In this document: in pieces, positions 52,860 through 64,000 of the stretch
Position numbering within the stretch: position 1 is the first letter of the stretch
Layout of the letters: the number at the start of each line of letters is the position of its first letter
From: Girardinichthys multiradiatus
Taxonomy: Eukaryota > Chordata > Actinopteri > Cyprinodontiformes > Goodeidae
Length of the DNA stretch: 64,000 bases
Assembly (NCBI RefSeq): GCF_021462225.1
Contig: NC_061804.1
Location: forward strand, 38,205,975-38,269,974
Direction: 5' to 3'
Translations under genes and position numbers: made by a program
Notes under the pieces: generated by a model
The model's input: only the letters and a program-made list of their open reading frames with translations
Database searches by the model: none
Told to the model about the DNA's origin: nothing

Positions 52860-53650
52860 TGCTCCTGATTGTTGAAGTGAGAGTGAAAGCTATGATATAT
52901 AGAGCTCTCTGAGGGCTCCATGAAGGAGATTGCAGCAGCTTTTGATTCTGATTAGGTATTTAAAGAGGTTTCAAAGGAACTTAAAATCAGCCATTCCACT
53001 GTTCGGAAAATACCCTAAATGTGCGGGATATTCAAAACATGTTGTAACATGCCTAGCTCCGAAGGTCCTGGCAACTTAACTCTGAGAGCAGACCACATAA
53101 AGGAGTCCCCAAAAACCCTTAAATGTCACCACAGCACCGTTATTGGACTGTTGCTACTATTAATAAAAGAGTGCCTGCCTGTGCAATCAAACACAGACTA
53201 CTCAAGTTCAACCTTCATGAGGAAAGAGGAAACAGTTTTGCTCTCTAAAAAAAGACAGATTAAACTTTGCCATGTAGAACGTAGACAAAGACCAAGAATT
53301 CTGGGGTAATGTTCTTTGAAAATATGATTCTAAAATTGAATTAATTGGACTCCATAACAGAGGCCACATTTGGTGTAAACCAAATAAAGTTCCTGGAAAA
53401 GACCTTTTACTATCTGTAAACCATGGAACCTAAAGTGTCATGGTTTGGGGATGCTTTGCTGTAGCAGGACCTGACCATCTTACCACCATGAATTCTACAG
53501 TGTAGAGGGTGCGTGAGAAAAATGTGAGAACTCAAAAAGAAAAAGTTAAGGCTAAAGCAAAATTGGACCTTGCAACATGACAAATCATGCCACTAAATCC
53601 TCCACAAATAGCTGAGAATTAAGAAATACCCCTAGTATGTATGCTCACAT
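52860..53650 (+). mobile_element. Decayed Tc1-like element, same family as 20681-21860
   Basis: Near 53437, gtgtcatggtttggggatgc followed by ctttgctgtagcaggacctg parallels 20972-21010. The DNA-binding part near 52900-53010 (gagattgcagcagcttttga) is barely readable. No open frame survives. Confidence 0.65.
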
Positions 53651-55210
53651 ATGTGTATATTTGGATGAATGTGACTCTAATGTAAAATTGCCTGTTTGTT
53701 CAGTCCATATATCTGAGTTGGGACACTAATGTGTGTCAAAACAACCTATGCCATCCTGGGATAAATATTAGACTGGGAGGTTTTTTGTACTCTTTTCCTG
53801 ACTGACACCTATGTCCAAAAAGATTGTTTTGATCATTTCCAATATCTTTGCAAACTTTTACTTTTAGCTAAATTGTGCAAATGAGTAAATGTCATGAAAA
53901 TTCTTCTAGGACAACTAAAGTTTATTTCTGGTTAATCAGGTTCTGTATAATCAAGGGTTGGTGTGGTGTGCACCCACACAGAATGAATGCTGGAACTTAA
54001 TCAGAAGGTAGTTCAGCAATGACTGGGCATACCGGGTCATTGCTGCTTTTCATCTTGGTAAATTTTTTCCCCAACAGATTCATTTTGCAGTTAAATAATA
54101 CAGGATTCAGTTTTAACAGGAAGGTGTAGACCCCTCATAGCCACTGTAAATGTACTATATGATACAATTGTATTCCTATGTAAAGATTTTTAGGCCCTGT
54201 TCTGTCAGTGAAATTTATATACAAATTTGAAAGAAAAGTGATGCATTGAGATATTAAACAGTAAAAGAAATTTCAAAAGCCAATGAGTCAAAGGATAAAC
54301 GGAAAAGTATAACTTCACTTTATTAGTAAACAGAGAAAAATAAAGGGATTTAGAAAGCAGCTTTGTTCAAGCCCATTACATGACTGAGGTCATTGGAGTA
54401 ATTCAGTTGTTATATAAAAGCACAGCCTTGCCAATAACAATACCATTCAACAGGCAATATGAGCTCCATACCTCTTTATGACGGTATACATTTTCCCTTT
54501 GTGCAGCCTTAAGTTAAGTGAGGCTGACAGCAGAAATGCCTGCAGAATAATTTAACAGCACTGTTGGGAGAGCCAGAGAAGAGACAAAGCCCTCCAATAG
54601 CATCTCTGAGGACCCCGCAGCAATCCGCTGTTCTCCTCCCGCCACCGCCATTACTGACACTATTGATTATGGCCCTGGGAGTGATGATGGCATTCGGCTC
54701 TCCTCCTCCAGCGGAAGCCACAATCATGTCGCCGTGTTGCCCAAATGATAGACTGTCTGCAAAATGAAAGAGGAGGTGAGAGCCATGGGAGAGAGAGATA
54801 AGGGTGATTGAGAGAGATAAGAGAGGCAGACGGCTGGGATGGGAACCCAGGAGGGGAGGGCATTATTACGGCCTGGCGAGTTTTTCACAGCAGCTGAGGA
54901 ATGTAATGCCTCTGACGCTGGTGTTAAGACACCGGGTCCTTGTGTCAGAATTATGTTGGAGGCAGCGGGACCTTGGTGCAAACATGAAAATAGCATAATT
55001 GCCTCTTTGAATTGTTAACAAGGGAGCCTGACATCTTCACATGTTCTCATTGTGCAGAGTGTAGGGCACTTAAGCAGTTTTCTGAGCTAGAAAAAGTGGC
55101 TTTTATGTGAGGAGAAAGGCAACCTGTACATATAGAGAAGATAACAAAAATATAACAGAGTATAATGTGGAATGTCTGCATAAGCAGGGACTAAAAGTTT
55201 TCCTCAGCGA

Positions 55211-55211
<1 letters not shown>
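53651..55211. other. Intergenic sequence; 54510-54890 possibly conserved non-coding
   Basis: No gene is supported. 54510-54890 is GC-richer, has balanced non-repeat sequence and short open frames on both strands, and looks less degraded than its surroundings. It could be an enhancer-type conserved element or an unrecognised exon; splice sites flanking a plausible protein were not found. Confidence 0.3.

Positions 55212-55244
<33 letters not shown>
55212..55244. repeat. (AC)n microsatellite
   Basis: A perfect run of about 16 AC units. Confidence 0.95.
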
Positions 55245-55248
<4 letters not shown>

Positions 55249-55432
55249 TCACACACCAGGTGGCTCCTTGATTTAATTAGCACAGCGAAGCTCCAATTAG
55301 CTACAAGAGGAAATCAGATGGTGCTTTTCATCCCAGCATTGAGCTGATGGGCCCAGTAGGACTGTATCCTGTGTCTCCCTCTGGGGAAAACTGTGAATCA
55401 CTCAGCTTTGAGTGGAGGGACTCAGAAGTTAT

Positions 55433-56130
55433 ACAGTGCTTTGGAAATATATTACAAATCCCTGAACTTTTTCATATTTTCTCATGTTACAAACACAAAC
55501 TTCAATGGATTTTATTGGGATTTTATCACACACCACCAAAAGAAGAGCATAGAAAACATTGATCAATCAGAGAAAACAGCAAAGCAACCCGTAAAAACTC
55601 AGCTCAGGCCAGCAGGATACGTGTAAGTGTTGTAGTCCAAACATTTGGCCTTTTTAGTAGAGTGGCAATAAGAGAGCTATTGTTGAAAGGTTGCCATAAG
55701 CACCCATGTTTGCCATTAGCCACAAAGGAGACAGCTAACATGCGGAAGAAGGTGCTTTGATCAGGTCAGACCAAATTTGAAAGATTAGCTTACATGCCAT
55801 ACCTGATGTGCGTGAATACATTGCACATCATGCTAAACACATCATCCCTGTTGTGATAAATGGTGTTGCTATGATGATGTGGGAAAGTTTTTCTTTCACA
55901 ACAGGCATGTTGCTCAGAGTTGATAGGAAGATGGATGGAACTAAATACAGAGCAAAACCTTGAACAAAACCTGCTCCAAAAGATTTGAAACTAAGGCAGA
56001 GATTCACCTTCCAGCAGGACCAATAATCCAAACATAGTAATATTCAATAAATTTAAATATTATAAAAAAGTTGTTTTTTTAAAATGGTAATTTTAATCTG
56101 ACAAACCGACACATATTTTAATTTACTGAA
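55433..56130 (+). mobile_element. Decayed Tc1-like element
   Basis: Starts tacagtgctttggaaatata and continues with the Tc1 leader gaactttttcatattttctc. Transposase scraps on the + strand: ctttgatcaggtcagaccaa (WSDQTKFE) near 55756 and ggcagagattcaccttccag (FTFQQD) near 55995. The right end is missing or unrecognised. Confidence 0.68.
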
Positions 56131-56154
56131 TTGACTGTACAGCCAGTGCTAAGA

Positions 56155-56720
56155 TTTTCCATTCACAGCTCTAGCACCACACTGTTCCACTGCGCTCGGC
56201 CTTATTCCACTTGGCAAGAACCCTGTTGTGTTTCCATTGACTTGCTGACCACTGGAGTTATGGCTTGAAGCCCGGTCAGTATTGTGCTCTGTGCCCTTAT
56301 TAACTTTTACTGTCTTATGGTTGGGTGTGAGCCTACTAAACGGTGTATAAGTTTCAAGTACAAACATTCCAAGTAGAATAAACACTCACCGCCCCACACC
56401 ATGTCCTCCAGCAATGATTTCAAACCACAGTCCCAGTTTTTGGTTTGACCTGCTCCAGCCATTGTGTTCATTAATATTTTTGTAGTCTCTCTTGAGTTTT
56501 TTTTTAGCTTTTACCGGAACTGTGGTGTGTTGTAAAATCCATGGATTGTCATTCTCTCCCCTATCTTGGCAAACACTTTCTCATGCCACCAGCATATGGC
56601 CGACCACACTCATGGCCAATCAGTGGACAGCAGCCTGTTCACATCACATTTTGACCCTACTCAGCCACAATGGGACCTACTGACGGGGAGGTTCCAAGCT
56701 ATGCACTACTTAGTCAACCA
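56155..56720. mobile_element. Second copy of the MITE-like repeat seen at 21265-21625
   Basis: Starts ttttccattcacagctctag; its internal block at 56533-56700 parallels 21355-21520 at about 80%. It carries roughly 300 nt of extra sequence (about 56205-56510) that the other copy lacks, so either this copy has an insertion or the other a deletion. Confidence 0.5.
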
Positions 56721-57269
56721 TAAAAATGCCCAAAAAATAGGTTTGATTTGTGTGGGTGTAACATGATGGCCAAGGTTTAAGGCAATTGTTTGCCCCATAT
56801 GTAGGAAAACAGAAAACACAAAGACAAAGAAATAAAGATAAAAAAAATATTTGATAAAGGACAGAAATCTAGGAATTTAGTCTTACTGAGAGCTGGGGAT
56901 GAGATTCTGAGGAAGGCAAAGTGATCCACTAGTAGTGTGTGTGGCTTCAAGGAGTCTAGAAGTAAGGTGTGAAATTATCCAGAGCTGAGAGTTGGAGGCA
57001 AGACAGGAGTGGCAGTTGACGGTTATGGAAACAACTGCGTGAAGCAGGTAGGTAATTTTCAGTAGGAGATTAACTGGGGTCAGAGAAGTCCCTATTTAAG
57101 AGCTCGGGTGAGAATTCTCAGACTGAAGGAAAATGTAAGGTGAGCTGTAGGAAACACGGATCACAACTAGTTCACAGAAACGTCTGATACTACCACTTAG
57201 ATTTATACCCGCCCACATCCACCTATCTATTGTCTACAGTATATATATTTGTCCTTGCAGGGTCCTTGC
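56721..57269. other. Unassigned intergenic sequence
   Basis: Mixed AT-rich and GA-rich DNA with no supported gene; possibly old repeat material. Confidence 0.35.
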
Positions 57270-57405
57270 AGTCATTAGGCCCAGAGTACACAGAGAGAAT
57301 CCATGCACGCATGGGGAGAACATGCAAACCTCAATGCAGAAAGGCCATACAGATTGGACTATGAACCCAGGACCTCCTTGCAACAGTGCTCCCAACTTCA
57401 GCAAG
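57270..57405. repeat. Fragment of the interspersed repeat seen at 35690-35925
   Basis: gcatggggagaacatgcaaa, preceded by acacagagagaatccatgca and followed by gaacccaggacctccttgca, is the 3' part of the common fish repeat also present at 35690. Confidence 0.6.
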
Positions 57406-60250
57406 GTGCAGCGATTTTATTTTTGGGTCTGGATTCAAACTCCTATTTGCTGACTTGCAGCATCAGAACAAACAGGGCAGACTGAGGACTTGAGACTAGA
57501 GTCCATACTGCGTGGTGCATGACACTTATTTCAGGAGAGGTTTGAGTGACAGCTTGGCGTGTGGTCGAGTAGACTTGGAGTCATGCTGGCATAAACACAC
57601 TGAGGGGAACTCAATATGATTTCCAGTTAAATTGGAAATTTCAAGGTTTCTGCACCAGATTTAGTTGCAAACACGCTCAAACTGTGTGTGTGAGTGTGTG
57701 GATATGTGTGGGAGAGAGAGTGACTGTCACTAATTGAATTCAGGGACCTTGTCACAGCGAGCCGGCGCTCATGGTTTGTGTAGCTGCTCTGTTTATTGTT
57801 ATCAGGCAGGCGTGTAATTGCTGTTTTGACACAGATGTCATAACTGACTTCGTACGATTTCCTTCATCCACACTCAGTTTTTATATACTCATGACTCAAA
57901 GCTTACAGTTCTGTTTAGGACAAATAATACATGCAAAAAAGCACATTTCGACTGGACAGATGTAGCCACTACCTGCAGGGTGGTTCTCTGTAAATGGTGA
58001 GAGCAGAGCTTGTATAAACTATTTCATTGTGGAGATGCATTGGCGTCATGTAAAATAGAGATGAAAGTGCTCATTCATTGGTCAGTATTACCACAATGCT
58101 TATTATTACCTCTGTCTGTCACAGAAAGAGCAAAAGTTTAAGGTTGTAATGTGAGTCACTGTGCCCTATGACTACAGTAATATACTGCAATCATATAATA
58201 TAAAGCTCCACAGATGAACGACTGATCAAATACTAGTGGACACTTAATGATGCCTGTATTGTGCTCAGTGAATGTTTGGATTTCTTGCATGTGAACTTTC
58301 ATTTCTTCTCCCCCACAGCTGCAGGACCAGAGATGCTCATCAAAGAGGCAGATGAAAGGCGGACCACACCAATCCAAACACCAACATATGGCTGCAGAGC
58401 TTCCTGGCTGCAGCGGCGATGAGGGCCAAACAGATGGAGGGCAGCCTGCAAAGGCAGGATTGACAGGGATGGGGCGGCTTAAGCCTCTCCTGTTTTATAT
58501 GTGCATTTTCATACACACCTGCCACTCTGACTTCACTGAGCTGCTGTGGGTTTCCAGATGCTCCCATTCAGGGTTCCGCTCTTCAAGTACCGCTCTTCAA
58601 GACACAGCAAAAAAGTAAGAATCACCAATAAAAAATCTGATTCAAGAGAATCAGTTAATTATAACAAGACAAAGATAAGCAGTGCATATGACTGGTTTGA
58701 AACTTTTTTTAAGGGAGTTCTGCATAGTTTGATCCTCACATATGTAAGGTTTGATGTGGAGCCCTCAAGTTTTCTTATAATTCTACAGCTCAGCTGAGAT
58801 CTAGTCGATGCAGATCAAACTGGCTAAAAGGCAACGTATAAGAAAGCTCTGAGGGTTTTACTGAACAGCCTCGCATATCTATCATATTAGAGTCAAAACA
58901 TACTTACTTTATGTGTGAACACGCTGCAGGTCCTCTGAGTGATTATTTTTAGTCGTTACTCACAAGAACTGAGAGTTTGGGTAGCTTAGAAAAATATATT
59001 GCAGGACTGTCAGTGTGGTAGATTTTCAGTACTGAAGAGTGTTCTCCTGATAACACGAGGAATCAGAGCCAGCCTGAGGCAAAGCAGACTAAGCTTCTGC
59101 TCTGGGTATTCAAACCATCAGGGGACTCTGAAGAATGCTTGAATTTTCACACCGAGCATAGATCTCAAAAGTTCTTCTTTGCTTATCAAGAATTAGCATA
59201 CTAAAAAACTTTGCTCTGATAATATTAGGAGAGCTACATTTTAAAATTCATTCAAATTTAAAGCTGCTGTTACTACATTTCTTATGTTGCCTCATACACT
59301 GGTGTATTGAAAAACATGGCTAAAAATGAGAGACATTAAGAGGATTTTGTGGAACAATAAGTCCTGCGTGTTGGTTTTGACGTGCCTTGGTTCTGAGGCG
59401 TACATATGCTGAGAGCATACATAGAGACAAATTGTTTGGAATTCAGCGTTCAACTGCATCGGGACCAATACAGTACTGAGCAACGTCAAGGTCTCATTGT
59501 TTTTTTTTCCTGTCTAGATAGCATACTGTGTAATTAGATCAAGTTGTTATTAGGTCATTGCTGCAATATTTGAGTTGCAGTTATTTATGTAGCATTGGTG
59601 CATGCATCAGTATACATGGCGTGTGAGAGCTGCTGCGCTCATGTGGCAGGATTTTTTCACTATGTCTGGCTCAAGTGGTAATAAGATTGTGTGTGTTACG
59701 GTGTTAAATGTAGCACACATCAGATCACCATCCTCCTTTTCCCCCACAAAGCTAGAAGGAACGTCTTGTGAAGCTTTTTAAAAACCCAGATGAACTTATA
59801 ATCTTTCTGGCTAAATGAGATTCAGTGAAGTTGTAAAAAGGGCTGCAATTCCTTGGATAATACTTATTAGTTTGAATGATGGTCAGTCACTGCTATTAAA
59901 TGTCCATCTGACAAGAAAGGATGGGAGGAAATGGAAGATGTGATGAGATTAGATGGAGTGAAAAATGGGATGAAAAACTGTTCCCATGTAAAGTAGCTGA
60001 TTGACAGAGATGGATCTGTCATGGATCTCTGCTGTCCTATACATCCCCAGGGGCCGGCTTTGTCCTTCACTGATAAGTCCTATCAGCTCCAGAGTTGCTA
60101 GAGAACATTTCAAGGATGTCATTAATCTTCATTACTATTAGAAGTCTCAAAAATAGCAAATTTAAACAGTTAATCCATCTAATGATACATGTTTAAATGC
60201 TTTTCAGCTTTGGATAAAAACACTTGAGTTGATATGATTTAGATCTTACC
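57406..60250. other. Intergenic sequence, no gene recognised
   Basis: About 2.8 kb without a supported gene. The open frame at 58352-58618 follows an acceptor-like ctcccccacag (58308-58318), but its translation matches no family I know and no partner exons were found. Confidence 0.35.
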
Positions 60251-60465
60251 CAAATGCACTGAATTTGTATAGTGCTTCTCCAGTCATATGACAATTCAAA
60301 GCGCCACATTCACCAAATCACACTCACAGGGGCGCACATTTTCATACACTGATGTGCAGATCGGAAGGCAAGTTTAAGTTTAAGTGCCTTGCCAAGGGTC
60401 ACATTGACAAACTTTTGGATTGCAATACGACTACTCTCCCTTACTGAGCCACTGTCGCCTCTGAC
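60251..60465. repeat. Interspersed teleost repeat (unclassified)
   Basis: Recognisable chain: tatagtgcttctccagtcat, actgatgtgcagatcggaag, agtgccttgccaagggtcac, ttactgagccactgtcgcc. This is a widespread fish dispersed repeat; class not determined. Confidence 0.6.
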
Positions 60466-60551
60466 AGACAAACACAAATTAATAATTGTGAAATGGAAGA
60501 AAAAAAAAATCTGGATTGCAAGTAGAGAATTTTCTATACTTTATTGCAAAT

Positions 60552-61345
60552 ACAGTGCAACCAATTGCCTCCAGAGGTCACCTAGAAAGTTAATAGTCCA
60601 GCTGTGTTTAGTTTAAACCCAGTAAAAGTAAGTTGCTTTTGTGAAGGTCTCAGAGCTTTGCCAGAGAGCATTGGTGAACAAACAGCATCATGAAGACCAA
60701 GGAACAAGCAAACCGCTCAGGGAGAAAGTTGGGGAGAAGTTTAAAGAAGGGTTAGTTTATTAAACAATATCCCAAGCTTTAAACACCATCTACTAAGATA
60801 TGACATTTAGTAAAGTGGATATGCAAGCCAAAAAGAGCATTAATCAGATAGGCAGACAAAAGGCCTAAGGTAACTCTGGAGGAGCTGCAGAGATCCACAG
60901 CCTAGGGGGGAGAATTTTGCAGTGGTTAATAAAAGCCATTGTTAAAGGAAAGCCACAAAGTCCCATTTAGAGCTTGCCATAAGTCATGTTGGGGACACAT
61001 AAAACATAGGGAAGAAGTTGCTCTGGTCAAATGGGACCAAAGTTGAGGGTCCTGTTTGGGCCTGTATGCAAAATGCTTACGATGACCGGCAAATGGATGG
61101 AGTGAAAAACAAGGTGAACCTGAAAATACCTGAAAATATGTGACAAGCATTGAAAATTCCTGTCATATCTGCTCTATAGCAAAGCTAGTAAAGACATATC
61201 TTAAAAGACCTCCAGCAATAGTTGCAAATTGCAGTGCTATAAAAATATTAATTCAAAATCCAAATGCACACCACACTTTTCAGATTTTTTTTTGTAAAAA
61301 ATAGTGAAAATCATGTATCTTTTTCCTTTTCCTTCACAATTCTGC
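60552..61345 (+). mobile_element. Decayed Tc1-like element, relative of the 18-1410 copy
   Basis: gcatcatgaagaccaaggaa (60686) and gaagtttaaagaagggttag (60736) match the transposase start of the first element in this window (MKTKEH, EKFKAG). Later sequence is badly eroded; no open frame. Confidence 0.7.
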
Positions 61346-61604
61346 CCTACTTTGCGTAACAAAAAGAGTTAAAGGGATATTAATATGTTTGCAAGAAACG
61401 TCAACAAATAGGTGTGTAATAACCTCACCTACCTAATGTGTTGTATATCAGTGTTGAACTCATTCAAGATGTTTAAATGTAGTTTTCCTTTAAAACAATA
61501 GACTCTGTTGCAAATTATTACACAAAATGTTCTCCTCAAGCTTCATTCTCGTTTTTTAGAGTGCATAACCACAATTTCCTTGGTATCTAAGTGCTACAAA
61601 TCAG

Positions 61605-62290
61605 AAAAAGGCAGACCCGAGATTCAGCCAGACACAGTACTGAAAGTTTAAAAGGTTTATTCAGCCACAGGAAAACGTCACACAGGTAACACTTCCAGGA
61701 ATCACTGAGGCAGAAAGAGGGATTAGTGACTTGTAGTCTCTCCAGATTTTGCAGGGATCAGAAAAGCCAATAACCTGCTTTTGTCTTGAGTGGAACTTGA
61801 AATCCAGAGGGGAAACCTCAGTAGGTGGCAGGCGGTGATCTCCACAGCACAGGTAAGAAGTGACTCCAGGCTGAATAATCCGAGGGCTAGGCTGGCTCAA
61901 TAATCCAAGGACAGAAACAGGGTCAACGATTGGAACAAGAGGCGTCAGGCAAGGGGCAGGCAGAGGCATAAACCAGATGCAGGAAACAAGGTCGACAACC
62001 AAAATCCAAATAGTCCGACGGAGCAGGCAGAGGCATAAATCCAAAAGGCAAGGCAAGGCAAGGTCAAGAACAATGGTCAGACAGGAAGGAACGCTGGATA
62101 TCTACTAACACAATGGCTTTCAAAAATCTGGCACCGTCTGCTTGTCAGAGTCAGTATATATCAGGGAAGACACAGGTGCTTGGCATTCCACAGATTGCAC
62201 TACACTGCAGCAGCCACCAGGTGCATCTAATCTGCTGATTGCAGCCAGGGAGACAGGGTAGAGCAGACGTGCCAGAATCATAACACTAAG
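61605..62290. repeat. Long unclassified interspersed repeat
   Basis: A GC-richer block with repeated short motifs (ggcagaggcataaa at 61960 and 62025; aaggcaaggcaaggcaagg near 62047). Read on the minus strand it starts tgttatgattctggcacg at 62286. It resembles LTR-like or leader repeats seen in fish, but I cannot show paired LTRs or coding sequence. The minus-strand open frame 61661-62056 is probably fortuitous. Confidence 0.4.
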
Positions 62291-63440
62291 CTTATAATTT
62301 TTGATCTGCACACTCTCAGATTTACTTGAGTTTTTAAGTACTCAACAACTTCTTAGCAGAAGTAATCCGATAAAGACTTAAGGCAACTTTTTGCTGTCTT
62401 CTGCACAGTTGAGTCTGACTTTGCTCCTGGCATTTAGAAATAAAGGGTGCTGGATTACAACAACTCGGTACACTGTGGTGAAAATATTTCACATGAAAAG
62501 ACAAGGCTGGGATAAACACGTCTGTGGCGACTTCCATTTACATAGCGATCCATCTTTGATAGAGGAGTACCTCTGTTTTGACCAGGAGTGGAGAAGCTTC
62601 TCTATCAAACACAACGGTCGCTTTCTAAACACAGCCAATTAGGATGACGAATGACTCGGGCCTCGCCAAGCGTCCCACGAGAGACATGAACATACAGCCT
62701 GAATAACAAGGCAAACAAAGAAAAACAAAGGAGGACATCAGAGAACAAAATGGGATTATTTTTTATCCAGGGAATGTTTTTTGCTTTGATTCCCTCCCCT
62801 TGCCGGATTGTTCTTTATCACACCTGACACTGTTCTGTTTAAGGAGATTTGTAGTGCAGGTTTTGATGTATAATGAATGGCCTTTGAGTTGAAGCAGTGC
62901 CTTATGGGAAGACAGAGTTGAACCGGAGAGGGCCTGATTGCTTCTTATGGAGCTCGAGCACCCTAGGGAGTGTTGTTATGAGGCACTCAGTGTGCAGCAG
63001 CACTGTACAGAGTCAGGTATCCAGCTATGACCTACATGATTACAAACAGTATATCATTGCTCTGTGTTAAAAAGAGCTCTGATTTACACTCATTAATGCA
63101 TTTTTACTGACTTTGGTTCCACATTCTTCCAGTGATGGGGAAAATCTCTCAGTCAACATGTCGAGGCGAGCTCCAGGAAACTAAAGCTTCTCTTGCCTTC
63201 TGCAAATCTGTTAAGAAAACTCATTACTGAGAACCACTGAGAATTACTTGCAAGAATCATCTTTAATGAGCACTCAGTACCCAGAGGACAAAAAGGCAGA
63301 GCGACAAGGAAATCTTTATTTAGTGTGCATATATTAACAAATTAATATTCCAGAGGTCAGATGTTGCCTCAGGGTTATGCAGGTAAAACAATCTCACACG
63401 TTCCACTTCATCGATGTACTCTTTATTGTTTCTGTTAGGC
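62291..63440. other. Intergenic sequence, no gene recognised
   Basis: Mostly unique-looking. The open frame at 62391-62642 has no recognisable domain. Could include conserved non-coding DNA. Confidence 0.3.
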
Positions 63441-63449
63441 TCAACATGT

Positions 63450-64000
63450 AACTCAGTGCCTTCCAGAGGTGTTTTTACCGCTTGAATGTCACTGAACCTT
63501 ATTTTTTAATTGGTTTTGTCACAGTTTTTCAATTGGATTTAGATCTAAACTTGGACTGGGCTTGAACATATCAAGAGGTTATTATCTAAAAAATTGTATT
63601 GTAGATCTGGCTGTATGTTCAGGTTTGTTGTCCTGTTGGAAGTTGAACAGCCGCCATAGTCTGACATATTTTGCAGCCTCTAACAGGTTTTCCTCAGAGT
63701 CATCCTGTAATGAGCTCCATCCATCTCTTCTTATCAACTCTGACCAGCTTCTATATCCCTGCTGACGAAAATCCCCACAGCACAGTGCTGCCACCACCAT
63801 AAGGGCATGCTGTTTTCAGGGTCATTTGTTTTTTTTTTTTTCGTTTTTTTTTCACCACATGTTGCATTTTGTTGGAAGGCACAAAAGCTACATTTTGGTT
63901 TCATTCACATATTTTTGCATGCTTTGTTCTCTCCCCTACATGGTTTGTTGCAGGTTCTACACATTACTTCCTATGTGATGCTGTTTGTTCACTAATGTTC
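63450..64000 (-). mobile_element. Decayed Tc1-like element, antisense, reaching the window edge
   Basis: The minus-strand frame 63582-63800 reads LWRLFNFQQDNKPEHTARST, the second catalytic region of a Tc1 transposase, preceded by a decayed GGGSIMVWA/GKMVRIDGKMDG-like section. The terminus near 63455 (cagtgccttccagaggtgtt) is Tc1-like. The far end lies outside the window. Confidence 0.7.

Noticed and set aside
54564..54767. Open frame with Pro-rich translation
   Set aside because: Composition-driven; open frames overlap on both strands, and no domain or splice context supports coding.
58318..58618. Possible coding exon after a good acceptor-like ctcccccacag
   Set aside because: Neither open frame resembles a protein I know, there is no convincing donor, and no partner exons were found.
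61661..62056. 131-aa open frame on the minus strand
   Set aside because: It lies wholly inside an interspersed repeat, with low-complexity Leu/Pro/Val-rich translation and no domain.

Overview
The window is vertebrate nuclear DNA, most likely from a percomorph-type teleost fish. Three things show this: a single spliced vertebrate gene with GT-AG introns spread over about 28 kb; a very high load of fish-type Tc1/mariner transposons and truncated non-LTR retrotransposons; and scattered microsatellites and TIR-bearing MITEs. I see no bacterial, phage or CRISPR feature.

The only host gene I can support is INTS2 (Integrator complex subunit 2), on the + strand. Its 24 coding exons run from the ATG at 6099 to the TAG at 33882-33884. 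All splice phases agree and there is no frameshift or internal stop. The summed coding length is 3627 nt (1208 aa), close to the roughly 1204 aa of the human protein. A probable promoter and non-coding first exon lie at about 4060-4208. The 3' UTR has two overlapping-range AATAAA signals at 34232-34245.

Layout. 1-4050: a Tc1 element (two stops, 3' end missing), a relocated copy of INTS2 intronic sequence, a second Tc1 scrap, and a decayed antisense CR1/Rex1-like LINE. 4050-34260: INTS2, whose introns carry at least eight Tc1-like copies from fully decayed to intact. The best is a complete Tc1/mariner at 14761-16030 with an uninterrupted 343-aa DD36E transposase, perfect 29-bp termini and TA duplications; it sits inside an older TIR element. 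The same intron holds a 95-bp partial copy of INTS2 coding exon 9 and its donor region. 34260-44600: mostly unannotated intergenic DNA with short interspersed repeats and LINE tails. 44630-47840: an L2-like LINE 3' end split by a Tc1 with 201-bp inverted repeats. 48840-52740: two different truncated LINEs end to end. 52860-64000: decayed Tc1 copies, MITE-like repeats, microsatellites, a long unclassified repeat and some unique-looking stretches that could be conserved non-coding elements. I found no second protein-coding gene downstream.

Nothing here amounts to a new biological system. The most unusual items are the local duplications of INTS2 pieces (16814-16917 and 1427-1528), the intact nested DD36E transposon, and the 201-bp inverted-repeat Tc1 with a dead transposase. 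Exon boundaries come from reading splice consensus and frame against what I remember of vertebrate INTS2; repeat boundaries of decayed copies are approximate.
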